Shown here in pieces: positions 27,102 to 33,804 of a DNA stretch of 64,000 nt. The stretch covers positions 4,498,780 to 4,562,779 of the forward strand of contig NC_015663.1 of assembly GCF_000215745.1 (NCBI RefSeq), given 5' to 3'. A program made the position numbers and the translations under genes. The stretch is from Klebsiella aerogenes KCTC 2190 (GTDB taxonomy: Bacteria > Pseudomonadota > Gammaproteobacteria > Enterobacterales > Enterobacteriaceae). The notes under the pieces were generated by a model. That model saw only the letters and a program-made list of their open reading frames with translations, was not told where the DNA came from and ran no database searches. Positions within the stretch are counted from its first letter, which is position 1, and each line of letters begins with the position of its first letter.

Positions 27102-27347
27102 TTAACTGGACAGTTCAGTCGCGGTATCAAACAACGCCAGCGCTTCGGTCGCTTCCTGAATCGCCTTGCGGGTTTTCGAGACAATCTCACTTTCCGTGTA
27201 AACACGATCGAAAGAGTCTGCGAACAGCTCGGCTTTGAGATAGCTATCGCCAACCCAGTCAATGGCCAGCTTCGCCGCAGCGGTGTCGTAATTCACTTTC
27301 TTGATGATATCCAAGCGGATTTGTTCTGCAGGTGTAATTTCTGACAT
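27102..27347 (-). CDS. Hypothetical protein upstream of terminase
   Basis: 81 residues (MSEITPAEQIRLDIIKKVNY ... LFDTATELSS), helical and acidic, with no recognised domain. It is the first gene of the packaging block and is bounded by terminators on both sides (27415-27437 and 27060-27088), so it may be an individually expressed small unit. The frame and a GAGGTAA ribosome site support it. Confidence 0.65.
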   Translation of the reverse strand: MSEITPAEQIRLDIIKKVNYDTAAAKLAIDWVGDSYLKAELFADSFDRVYTESEIVSKTRKAIQEATEALALFDTATELSS

Positions 27348-27414
27348 GTATTACCTCTATGCGATGGAGGAGCATTATCGAAGCCTCTTCCGAAGTGTCT
27401 TCTGTAATGCCATG

Positions 27415-27437
27415 AAAAAAGCCACCCGAGGGTGGCT
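27415..27437 (-). terminator. Intrinsic terminator after the small membrane protein gene
   Basis: Minus strand AGCCACCC-TC-GGGTGGCT followed by a T-run, about 35 bases past the stop at 27470. Confidence 0.75.
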
Positions 27438-27469
27438 GCGACTAATACAATACTTTCTCAAACAAATCT

Positions 27470-27730
27470 TTATGGAAAAAACCAATAAACCAGATTATAA
27501 AGTGACGCAATAAATGAAAGGAAGCTGATGAATGCAAAGAAGATTGCAATTATACCAGGCTGTCCCATCATATAACTTGCAACTTCTTTTGAGTATGGTT
27601 TCCCCCTTTCCTCCGCCGCTTTGAGCTCAGCCCTTGCCTTTGAAAGTTTTCGCTCCGCCGTAATATGACATAAGTATCCAAATACCAGAGCGATAATTAA
27701 AAAAACTATGAAGCCAGTTAACGTATTCAT
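27470..27730 (-). CDS. Small membrane protein, unknown
   Basis: 86 residues if started at ATG 27730 (MNTLTGFIVFLIIALVFGYL). Two transmembrane segments (about 5-23 and 60-82) flank a charged helical stretch (KLSKARAELKAAEERGKPY). I do not recognise it. The region is more AT-rich than the lysis and packaging genes around it and has its own downstream terminator, so it looks like a moron. The 180 bases upstream hold no clear gene. Confidence 0.6.
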   Translation of the reverse strand: MNTLTGFIVFLIIALVFGYLCHITAERKLSKARAELKAAEERGKPYSKEVASYMMGQPGIIAIFFAFISFLSFIASLYNLVYWFFP

Positions 27731-27942
27731 TAATACTAATCCTAAGTTTAGGGTAAAGCACATTATTTTCTCACCCTACTATAAGTGATTGTAATGGCTT
27801 AGCATAACAAGCTCTGTTTACTCCTACCTTTTTCAGTAGGTTTTTGACTTTTGGGATTCTTCATTAACTTAATAAAGTTCATCTACTCAATTTCACTGGG
27901 GGTTAACCTGTACGGTACAGCCATCCTGCTGTTTAGCTTCAC

Positions 27943-28173
27943 TCATTTAGTAGCCTTTTCGATTAGGTGCGGGCAATTGGCCTGCACTGATTTGTTGTGC
28001 GCCAGAATGTCGCGCTTTGTCTGGCGGTCCAGTACGTCGATATCGTGGTCGGTCAGGTAGATAATTCGTACCCAACTGCAGGCCGTATCAACCACCACCG
28101 GGGCGGGTAAACGTTTCGCGCAGCTCACGATCAACATCGTCATCAGGCATATGGCTAACAGTCTGCTGTACAT
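27943..28173 (-). CDS. Outer-membrane spanin lipoprotein (Rz1-like)
   Basis: 76 residues from ATG 28173 (MYSRLLAICLMTMLIVSCAK). The lipobox IVSC places the lipid on Cys 18. The mature part PAPVVVDTACSW has the Pro-rich start of Rz1-type spanins. It starts 86 bases inside the end of the upstream spanin gene in another frame, so the pair overlaps but is not fully nested as in lambda. It would bridge to the inner-membrane spanin and fuse membranes at lysis. A longer start at 28323 in the same frame gives no signal sequence. Confidence 0.75.
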   Translation of the reverse strand: MYSRLLAICLMTMLIVSCAKRLPAPVVVDTACSWVRIIYLTDHDIDVLDRQTKRDILAHNKSVQANCPHLIEKATK

Positions 28174-28363
28174 CGCTGGCCTCTCTGGTGGCTTCCTCTT
28201 TCCGTTCTGCCGCGGCGACGGTTGCAGCGGCGTTCTCTTCGGTCCGCTTCTTGTCTGCTTTGGCTTCCGCTTTATTGGTGCCACGCGCATGGCCGAAACC
28301 AAATGCGCCAGCGATAGCTGCAATCACCGCTGCCACCAGACCAATAATCATTTCAATGCCCAT
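28088..28363 (-). CDS. Inner-membrane spanin (Rz-like)
   Basis: 91 residues from ATG 28363 (MGIEMIIGLVAAVIAAIAGA). One N-terminal membrane anchor is followed by a charged coiled coil (TNKAEAKADKKRTEENAAATVAAAERKEEATREA), the form of an i-spanin. It lies 8 bases after the endolysin stop. The upstream extension of the frame overlaps the endolysin gene and is rejected. With the overlapping lipoprotein it should disrupt the outer membrane. Confidence 0.7.
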   Translation of the reverse strand: MGIEMIIGLVAAVIAAIAGAFGFGHARGTNKAEAKADKKRTEENAAATVAAAERKEEATREASDVQQTVSHMPDDDVDRELRETFTRPGGG

Positions 28364-28370
28364 GAGGACC

Positions 28371-29000
28371 TCATACCAGCACGGCTTTTGCCAGATTAAA
28401 ACGGCGACGGCGGTCATCAAGACCGTTTTTACCGCCGTTAATGATGATCGTGATACGTTCCACATCGCCGGAATACACAAGGCATCCGCTGGTGGCAAAG
28501 AACCACGCTGCGGAGCGCGCTGCATTTTCGTCCTGTTCCAGCAATTCCGGCTGCGTAACCAGATCCAGTTTTAGAGCCAGGCCGCATTTGCGATAGTTGC
28601 TTACCCCTGTGATTTGCTTCAGCCCGCGCCCGCGATATTTCCACCCGTCACCGGCAACCTGATTCCCAAGGTTCTTTTTCCCCCACTCGCCACCATAGAC
28701 CAGGTTAGCGATAGCTCGCTGATCGGCCGGTTGTGTTGCCGTTCTGCCGAGGGCGGCGGCCTGCTGGGCGGTGATGCGGTGTTTACCGAACGTAGGAACA
28801 AGGCTATCTGCTGCATAGTTCAGATTCTCCACCAGCCGGGTAAAGCCTCCGGACTCATGTCCCATCTGGGCAATGAACATTGCTTGATCGAGTGGAGCAG
28901 TGATACCGAACTCTTTCATCGCGGCTGTGATATGCGGAAACCAACGCGCAGTTAACCCGGCGCCGATACCAGCCGCCTTCTGAAATTGAGATTGATTCAT
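28371..29000 (-). CDS. Endolysin, glycoside hydrolase family 19 (chitinase-like)
   Basis: 209 residues. The catalytic glutamate is in IAQMGHESGGF (Glu 49), and GWKYRGRGLKQITG (near 120) is the second family-19 motif. The enzyme cleaves the peptidoglycan glycan backbone. There is no signal peptide or membrane arm, so it needs a holin to escape. It overlaps the holin gene by one base (shared 29000) and precedes the spanins. Confidence 0.93.
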   Translation of the reverse strand: MNQSQFQKAAGIGAGLTARWFPHITAAMKEFGITAPLDQAMFIAQMGHESGGFTRLVENLNYAADSLVPTFGKHRITAQQAAALGRTATQPADQRAIANLVYGGEWGKKNLGNQVAGDGWKYRGRGLKQITGVSNYRKCGLALKLDLVTQPELLEQDENAARSAAWFFATSGCLVYSGDVERITIIINGGKNGLDDRRRRFNLAKAVLV

Positions 29001-29281
29001 TAGTGCCTCAATGTATCGACCAGACGCGCCACGTTACCCCGTGCCCACAGCACAGCGGCGCATATCATCACGTTTGCCAGCACCACCAGCCAGTGAGACT
29101 GAACGTAAAGACCAAAGATAAATTGGAAAGGTATGCTCGCGTAAATCAACACCAGCAAGTAAGCAAGAATCGAGATACCAGGCCGATGCCTGGCACCGTG
29201 TCGTTGATAAAACATCAATGCGCAGACTATAACGGCACATATCACCGCATTGACCAGCGCAGCGGGGTCATTTATTACCAC
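29000..29281 (-). CDS. Holin (three membrane spans)
   Basis: 93 residues with three hydrophobic segments (about 8-24, 33-52 and 60-80) and a basic C-terminus (ARGNVARLVDTLRH), the form of superfamily III/class I phage holins placed just before the endolysin. It forms the lesion that releases the endolysin. It overlaps the upstream membrane gene by 14 bases. Confidence 0.85.
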   Translation of the reverse strand: MVINDPAALVNAVICAVIVCALMFYQRHGARHRPGISILAYLLVLIYASIPFQFIFGLYVQSHWLVVLANVMICAAVLWARGNVARLVDTLRH

Positions 29282-29663
29282 TCGAACCTCCTCCCCTTAG
29301 TCGGGAAAGTAATCCGAACAGGCTGCTCAAGTCCTGGCTGTTAATGAAAGTCAGGACCTTAATAGTGACAGCCGATGCCACCACCGCTCCGAGCGCGTCT
29401 AGCGGTCGGTCTGTATAGCCTGTCCAGGTAGTAAATTTTGAGCCTAATAATCCAGCAGCCAGAACACCGACAATAAACGACGTCATGAAGTAAGCTATTT
29501 GCCTTCCACGTGTCAGGTTTGCGGTCGTTGCCACATAAAATACCGCGCCGCCAAAAGCCCCAAACACCACACCAAAATCGGTATGAGTGATGACACCATA
29601 TACGACGGAACCAATTAAACCGCCGCCAAAAATCAGGCCGGTACCAGTTAAAGGATCGGACAT
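29268..29663 (-). CDS. Second holin-type membrane protein
   Basis: 131 residues from ATG 29663 (MSDPLTGTGLIFGGGLIGSV), with about four membrane spans and a Gly/Ser-rich tail (LSRLRGGGSSGNK). It resembles proteins called putative phage holin in lambdoid prophages. With the next gene also holin-like, one may be the holin and the other an antiholin or pinholin partner. The upstream in-frame start (29726) would overlap untranslated leader and is not used. Confidence 0.7.
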   Translation of the reverse strand: MSDPLTGTGLIFGGGLIGSVVYGVITHTDFGVVFGAFGGAVFYVATTANLTRGRQIAYFMTSFIVGVLAAGLLGSKFTTWTGYTDRPLDALGAVVASAVTIKVLTFINSQDLSSLFGLLSRLRGGGSSGNK

Positions 29664-29782
29664 TAAGCCCCCTCTTATTGCTGTGAGTCCTCTCAGAATT
29701 GAGGGGAAAAAGAAAAGGCCACGCATAAGCGCAGCCTCAAATAATTTGTTCCTCAGCTCGCCGAGGTGCCGTATTTATTGCG

Positions 29783-29809
29783 AAAAAAAGCCCGCTGAGA
29801 GAGGCGGGC
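29783..29809 (-). terminator. Intrinsic terminator upstream of the lysis genes
   Basis: Minus strand GCCCGC-CTCTCTCA-GCGGGC followed by seven T. It would end transcripts from the small RNA gene A and, without antitermination, late transcripts. Confidence 0.85.
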
Positions 29810-29822
29810 TGAAGTTGGCATT

Positions 29823-29912
29823 TCAAGGAGCAACGGTAAGAGCGCGCCTGATTGTCCGAGCTACCGATTTACCAGGATGCATTTGTTTTTTACCGTTACG
29901 TTCTTTAAACAT
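29823..29912 (-). CDS. Possible 29-residue basic peptide after small RNA A
   Basis: ATG 29912 opens MFKERNGKKQMHPGKSVART and ends in TVAP before the terminator. It is strongly basic. It lies on the same transcript as structured RNA A, so it could be a regulated target or a relic. No good ribosome site precedes the ATG. Weak support only. Confidence 0.25.
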   Translation of the reverse strand: MFKERNGKKQMHPGKSVARTIRRALTVAP

Positions 29913-29970
29913 AGAAGGGTAACTGTAAACAGTAAACCCGCCATGAATCTTAAATATGTTTAGTAGCAGT

Positions 29971-30080
29971 GTGGTGCCGGGTGCCTCCCGGTGAGCATGC
30001 CCCAGCCGGCATGACTCGCGCTGCATTTACAGGATTTCTGTAACTGACTGGTCGCCCCTCCGTTCAGGGGGATTCACCAC
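29971..30080 (-). ncRNA. Structured small RNA gene, copy A
   Basis: Read on the minus strand, the RNA begins near 30080 with GUGGUG, which pairs with CACCAC at the far end (29971-29976). Inside are a CCCCCU-GAAC-GGAGGGG hairpin and a CCGGGAGGCACCCGG hairpin. The same three elements occur in copy B at 30224-30342. The promoter TTGACC-N17-TTAATT lies directly upstream. The form recalls prophage RNAs annotated as C4 antisense RNA or IsrK; which family is right needs a covariance-model search. Confidence 0.7.
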
Positions 30081-30087
30081 AATTATA

Positions 30088-30116
30088 AATTAACAAGATG
30101 GTATTTATCAGGTCAA
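30088..30116 (-). promoter_or_regulatory. Promoter of small RNA A
   Basis: Minus strand -35 TTGACC (30116-30111) and -10 TTAATT (30093-30088), spacer 17. Predicted start is near 30081, right at the GUGGUG stem. Copy B has the same two hexamers and the same spacing. Confidence 0.75.
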
Positions 30117-30183
30117 TACGTAGTGACATCAGTAACCTACACCTGTTAACTATCTCCGGCTCCCCATGGCAAACATTTCATAT

Positions 30184-30209
30184 AAAAAAGCCCACGCGTT
30201 AACGTGGGC
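30184..30209 (-). terminator. Terminator of small RNA B
   Basis: Minus strand GCCCACG-TTAACG-CGTGGGC followed by six T, 15 bases past the closing stem of copy B. With the promoter it predicts a transcript of about 160 bases. Confidence 0.85.
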
Positions 30210-30223
30210 TAAGATAAGGGGGT

Positions 30224-30342
30224 GTGGTGCCGGGTGCCTCCCGGTAAGTCGTTGGTCAGCCACCATGACTTGCGGTACGAGTGAATCTTGAGGATTCAAA
30301 TACAATGCTGTTTCCGCCCCTCCGCATAGGGGGATTCACCAC
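30224..30342 (-). ncRNA. Structured small RNA gene, copy B
   Basis: The second copy has the same outer GUGGUG/CACCAC stem (30342-30337 with 30229-30224), the CCCCCUAUGCGGAGGGG hairpin and the CCGGGAGGCACCCGG hairpin. The central 60 bases differ from copy A, so each copy may pair with a different target. It has its own promoter and a strong terminator. There is no credible reading frame across it. Prophage regulatory RNA of C4/IsrK type is the best guess. Confidence 0.7.
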
Positions 30343-30349
30343 ACACTCA

Positions 30350-30378
30350 AATTAACAAAGCATTAACTTCATGGTCAA
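30350..30378 (-). promoter_or_regulatory. Promoter of small RNA B
   Basis: Minus strand -35 TTGACC (30378-30373) and -10 TTAATT (30355-30350), spacer 17, followed by the RNA start near 30343. Confidence 0.75.
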
Positions 30379-30639
30379 TAGTTTGTGACACCAGGACGCT
30401 ACGCCTGCTTATTTACTGCCGCTCTGTTTTGGTATTGGCCGCCAGTAACTGCGGCTCAGCCGATTTACAGGTCTTTACGTCGACCGGCGCTGCAACTCGC
30501 TTGAGTACGTCACAAATAAAAAAGGCCACGCAGATGCTCAACCCTCGTTATTCTGGTAGGTAGACTGGATTGTTTCAGATGCTAAAATCTCATCCCAGGA
30601 TGCCTATCATCCTTATAATAATGTTAGCTGTTTTACTTG
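30379..30639. other. Intergenic stretch, no gene seen
   Basis: About 260 bases with no supported reading frame. A TATAAT (30614-30619) on the plus strand has no good -35 at normal spacing. Confidence 0.5.
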
Positions 30640-30664
30640 GCCCGCCCATGCGGGCTTTTTTTGT
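30640..30664 (+). terminator. Rightward intrinsic terminator
   Basis: Plus strand GCCCGC-CCAT-GCGGGC followed by seven T. It would end a rightward transcript from the preceding 250 bases, where no gene is evident, or insulate the secreted protein gene that starts 26 bases later. Confidence 0.75.
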
Positions 30665-30689
30665 ACAAAACTCACACTAAAAACAGACA

Positions 30690-30986
30690 ATGAAAATCAT
30701 TAAAATCTCAATTCTTATAGTTGCTATTTTTCAATCCGTTATGTCATATGCAGCAGATATTCCCAAGGGTAAATATCAACAAGGTGATTGCATACGTGGA
30801 GCAGACCCGTCTTACTCATGGGATGGACAATTCGCAAAAGTTGAAGCCTACTCGTACATAAGCGGATTCATAGGGCCAAATTACATCCTCTACTTTCCTA
30901 ATTACAAAGCCAGTTCAGTTATTTTCAGCCCTGATATCGAAAAGTCGACCATCAAAGTAGACTCCGTTTATTGCCAGAAGTACTGA
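30690..30986 (+). CDS. Small secreted protein, unknown (moron)
   Basis: 98 residues with a clear signal peptide (MKIIKISILIVAIFQSVMSYAAD, likely cut after AYA-type site near 22). The mature part of about 76 residues is aromatic-rich with two cysteines (GDCIRG, VYCQKY) that may form a disulfide, so it is probably periplasmic. It runs opposite to the late operon, between Q and the lysis genes, and is AT-rich. The ribosome site is weak. I do not recognise the family. Confidence 0.6.
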   Translation: MKIIKISILIVAIFQSVMSYAADIPKGKYQQGDCIRGADPSYSWDGQFAKVEAYSYISGFIGPNYILYFPNYKASSVIFSPDIEKSTIKVDSVYCQKY

Positions 30987-31063
30987 TAACGTCGGCCAGC
31001 ACTGCATCCCACCTGGGAACACCACAAATAGAAAAGGCCGTCAATCGATAGCTATAAGAAACG

Positions 31064-31089
31064 AAAAAGCCCCGGCGTCTGCCGAGGCT
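31064..31089 (-). terminator. Terminator after Q (tR'-like)
   Basis: Minus strand GCCTCGGC-AGAC-GCCGGGGC followed by five T, about 80 bases downstream of the Q stop. This is where lambda has the tR' terminator that Q overcomes. Confidence 0.8.
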
Positions 31090-31136
31090 CAAACATTCTT
31101 CTTCAACGGTGAACATACAATGCCCATCTTTAGAAC

Positions 31137-31164
31137 AAATTAACACGAATTCGGGAAAAGTAAA
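31137..31164 (-). promoter_or_regulatory. Candidate late promoter (pR'-like)
   Basis: Minus strand TTTACT (31164-31159) and TAATTT (31142-31137) with a 16-base spacer, just past the Q gene and upstream of the terminator. The placement matches a late promoter. The hexamers are only moderate matches, and another choice, TTGTTC to TATGTT with 15 bases, overlaps. Confidence 0.35.
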
Positions 31165-31168
31165 TATC

Positions 31169-31990
31169 TCAGCGCGTTATTTGTTTGAGCTGTCCCTCCG
31201 CCCACGCCTCTTCTATATCGAATTTAGTGATCAGTTCGTCAAAGAACGGTTTAACAGACTTCTTCCATGTATCCAGGGTGATGGCGTCCGTTACTTGGCA
31301 AATGGCACTGTGCACAGCAGTGGAGAGGATTCGCTCATATCCACGACCACCGCAGCGCTTGCAGTTGCCCATGACAGGTACGCCCTGCTTCTCGGTCTCA
31401 TCCTGGTTCACGACCTTCCCCCGACCGTGGCAGTCGTTACAGGAGGCACTGACAGTCCCTTTTCCCTTGCACTTTTGACAAAGCACCCGAACCTGCTCCC
31501 GGACAGACTTTACTTCTTCCCAGTCCGACGGCGAGATTCCCTTTGTTACCTTGACCCACTTTGGCGGTTTCCCATCTGGATACGATACTTTGTTGGTGAA
31601 TACCTCTGCGTCGATGAATCCGGAACCGCAGCAGCAATCACATTTTTTTTTGCTGGAAGCGCTTCGCGAATAGTCCTCAAAGGCGAACGTTGCGAGGATC
31701 TGGATAACCTGGGGTTTTACGTTCGACGCGAGCTTGCGCAGCGAGGCAACTTTATCGCATTTTGTCAGCGCGTAATCAGCCAATAGTCCTATAGCCCGAT
31801 CCCGGTCATTGTTGCTAATGCCCATCTTGCCCAGGAATGCGCTATACCCCATTGCGGCACGTTCCTGCGTCATGCCCATTGCAGCCATAATGTCAGTGCC
31901 GGTTAATGAGTCTGATGCCGTCGCTCGTGGAGAATCGCTAATCATAGTGGACTTCGCGAAGTGGTATTTCACTGTATTTTCGAGGTTCAT
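31169..31990 (-). CDS. Late antitermination protein Q (zinc-finger type)
   Basis: 273 residues from ATG 31990 ([17 protein letters not shown]), chosen because GGGAGA precedes it and it overlaps the stop of the upstream small gene. The centre has DnaJ-like cysteine pairs CDCCCGSG, CQKCKGKG, CNDCHGRG and CKRCGGRG. The C-terminus is helical. Zinc-finger Q proteins of lambdoid phages bind the late promoter region and modify RNA polymerase to pass terminators. This fits the many terminators in the late operon. Confidence 0.85.
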   Translation of the reverse strand: MNLENTVKYHFAKSTMISDSPRATASDSLTGTDIMAAMGMTQERAAMGYSAFLGKMGISNNDRDRAIGLLADYALTKCDKVASLRKLASNVKPQVIQILATFAFEDYSRSASSKKKCDCCCGSGFIDAEVFTNKVSYPDGKPPKWVKVTKGISPSDWEEVKSVREQVRVLCQKCKGKGTVSASCNDCHGRGKVVNQDETEKQGVPVMGNCKRCGGRGYERILSTAVHSAICQVTDAITLDTWKKSVKPFFDELITKFDIEEAWAEGQLKQITR

Positions 31991-32127
31991 GCTATTTCTC
32001 CCAGAGACTGATAAATGCGGACAAAGTTTTTCAATATTTGATAATCGGTCATTACTGTTCCGCGGCACCGGAAAAGGCGGAGCTTTTGCCAGCGTTCGCG
32101 GATGAGTTCAACTACGTACGGGCTCAT
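31987..32127 (-). CDS. 46-residue protein between RusA and Q
   Basis: ATG 32127 opens [20 protein letters not shown] and ends LVRIYQ-type SLGEIA at 31987. It overlaps the RusA stop as ATGA and the Q start as ATGA, so three genes are translationally coupled. It is basic in the first half. The two coupling overlaps are strong evidence that it is translated. Function unknown. Confidence 0.7.
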   Translation of the reverse strand: MSPYVVELIRERWQKLRLFRCRGTVMTDYQILKNFVRIYQSLGEIA

Positions 32128-32489
32128 GCTTCCTCCAGCTCAGTGATGGTCAGTTCAAGCCGTCCACCTTTCACAACCGGCATTCTTTTCACGCTGTAAT
32201 AATCAACTTGTTGATCGTCGAGCCAGAAACCGGATTTAGTGAGTGCATCGAAAGCCGCTTTTTGCAGGTTGTCCAGATCACGGCGGCGGCGGTCCGGCAT
32301 GTGGCATTCAATTCGAATCCTAACTGCGGCAGATATTCCGATATCAAGCATCTGCTCTTTGATGATGCTGACTACGATATCGCGATATGCCTGCCCTTCT
32401 GCGCTGATATGCGTGCGCCCGCGGTTATGCCGGTAGTAGCGATTGTTGCTCGGTGGCCAGGGTAATGAGATCCGGTATTGGTTAGCCAT
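32124..32489 (-). CDS. rusA: RusA-family Holliday junction resolvase
   Basis: 121 residues from ATG 32489 ([20 protein letters not shown]). RusA signatures include [16 protein letters not shown] and the catalytic aspartate cluster [18 protein letters not shown] (Asp 70/72/91 equivalents). It cuts four-way DNA junctions made during phage recombination and replication. It overlaps ninB by 8 bases and the next small gene by ATGA. The in-frame ATG at 32585 lies within ninB and is rejected. Confidence 0.92.
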   Translation of the reverse strand: MANQYRISLPWPPSNNRYYRHNRGRTHISAEGQAYRDIVVSIIKEQMLDIGISAAVRIRIECHMPDRRRRDLDNLQKAAFDALTKSGFWLDDQQVDYYSVKRMPVVKGGRLELTITELEEA

Positions 32490-32931
32490 GCTGCTCACCC
32501 CACTCTTTTGCCCATTCAATTTCGAGACGAGATTTCTCGCTGAACTTGACGCCCTGCAGTGTTCCGAACCAGTAAATAGCCTCAATGACCTCTACCATCT
32601 GGCGAACGGTCATCTTGCTGGTACGCTGACCAAACATCACAACGCCGCCATCAAGTCCGGGCGCCATTCGTTGTTCCTGCCTTTTGGACTTAGCTACCAT
32701 CGCCGTGATGAGGTCTTTCCAGTCGTCGGAATCGTATTTGTTCCCGAACCAGGTAACCTGGTCAGACAGGTCTTTAAGGAGGGGCCACATCTTGCGATTC
32801 TGATGCAGCGTACGAGTCATCTCTTTGATGTCGAGAATCAGCGGCCGCTTCTGGTCAACCGGCAATGTGCGGATGAAGTTGATTGCGTTCTGCTTAACGC
32901 TTTCGTTAATGAGGTGGAATTGTTGCTTCAC
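32482..32931 (-). CDS. ninB: NinB-family recombination protein
   Basis: 149 residues ([20 protein letters not shown]). [20 protein letters not shown] and [19 protein letters not shown] are typical NinB (lambda Orf) blocks. It is a recombination mediator that helps load strand-exchange proteins onto SSB-coated DNA. It is the first gene of the nin-like group here. The NADAR island separates it from replication genes. Confidence 0.9.
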   Translation of the reverse strand: MKQQFHLINESVKQNAINFIRTLPVDQKRPLILDIKEMTRTLHQNRKMWPLLKDLSDQVTWFGNKYDSDDWKDLITAMVAKSKRQEQRMAPGLDGGVVMFGQRTSKMTVRQMVEVIEAIYWFGTLQGVKFSEKSRLEIEWAKEWGEQHG

Positions 32932-33192
32932 GCTTCACCCCCTGAGAGATAAAACGCAGAATGCAGAAAATCGCAGGTGCATTTCTGCATCTGTGACTGG
33001 TAGAAAGGTGTTCTGATTGTCGTTTGCACTTTGAGTCCCCTCAAAGCGCAGAAGTCACCGGAGTTGTTCAGGCTCCGATGACATGATTATGGCTGGTTGA
33101 TTATAGAAAATCAAAAACCTTTTATGGCAACAACAAACCGCCGAGGGAGGTACGCCTGTTAATTTATGGAAAAAATTGCCCTAGATGGAACG

Positions 33193-33804
33193 CTAAAACA
33201 AGGATAAACTTTGCCCTGCTCCAGGCGTTGGCTCTACAAATGTTACATCTTTAATTCTCTCGCCTAGTAGAAAAAATTTCTCCAAAGATAGTGATGGTAT
33301 TGTTGCAAACCCATCAGCCCCCTTTTTCCTAGCAACCTCTCTCACATCCATGAGAATTCGCCCTAATACGTTCATACCATAATAGTTACCTTCTGGGTCT
33401 TTACTGGCACCCCAGAATTGGTCCTTCTCTGAGTGTTCCACGATGAAATGGTCGCCTGTACTGTCTAACAGAGCAAAGAACGCATCCCAGTTCTGGCATA
33501 ATTTTACGCAAACACACCACTTCATAATCGAAATTCGATTCTTATCCCATCCTGCGCGAGTTTTAGATTCAAACGATCGTGCGGTCTGCTTGGCTTCATA
33601 GGGGTTTCCTTGAGTAATGATGGCCTTTTGTATATCCGGATAGTCTGGATATCGGCATGCTTGGTAAAGGATTTCACTTGATTGAATAGGCAATCCATTG
33701 ATTAACAATGGATATCCTTTAGCCATGTTGGACAGACCACCCCATTTTTCGGTGGTTTTCCTGAAGGAAAGTGTGTTCTGCAGCGGATATAATCTATAGC
33801 TCAT
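33193..33804 (-). CDS. NADAR-domain protein
   Basis: 203 residues from ATG 33804 (MSYRLYPLQNTLSFRK). Nearly the whole protein is a NADAR (YbiA/DUF1768) domain: WGGLSNMAKGYPL, SSEILYQACRYPD, NPYEAKQTAR, the helix KTRAGWDKNRISIMKWCV, FIVEHSEKDQFWGA and GMNVLGRILMDVREV. Known members cleave N-glycosidic bonds of ADP-ribose-linked guanine or of riboflavin precursors. It overlaps the phosphoribosyltransferase-like gene by 11 bases, so the two are coupled. The pair is an AT-rich insert between ninB and replication genes. A defence or counter-defence role is inferred. Confidence 0.88.
   Translation of the reverse strand: MSYRLYPLQNTLSFRKTTEKWGGLSNMAKGYPLLINGLPIQSSEILYQACRYPDYPDIQKAIITQGNPYEAKQTARSFESKTRAGWDKNRISIMKWCVCVKLCQNWDAFFALLDSTGDHFIVEHSEKDQFWGASKDPEGNYYGMNVLGRILMDVREVARKKGADGFATIPSLSLEKFFLLGERIKDVTFVEPTPGAGQSLSLF

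Noticed and set aside
31109..31786. 225-codon rightward frame opposite Q
   Set aside because: Antisense to the zinc-finger Q gene; no similarity or ribosome site.
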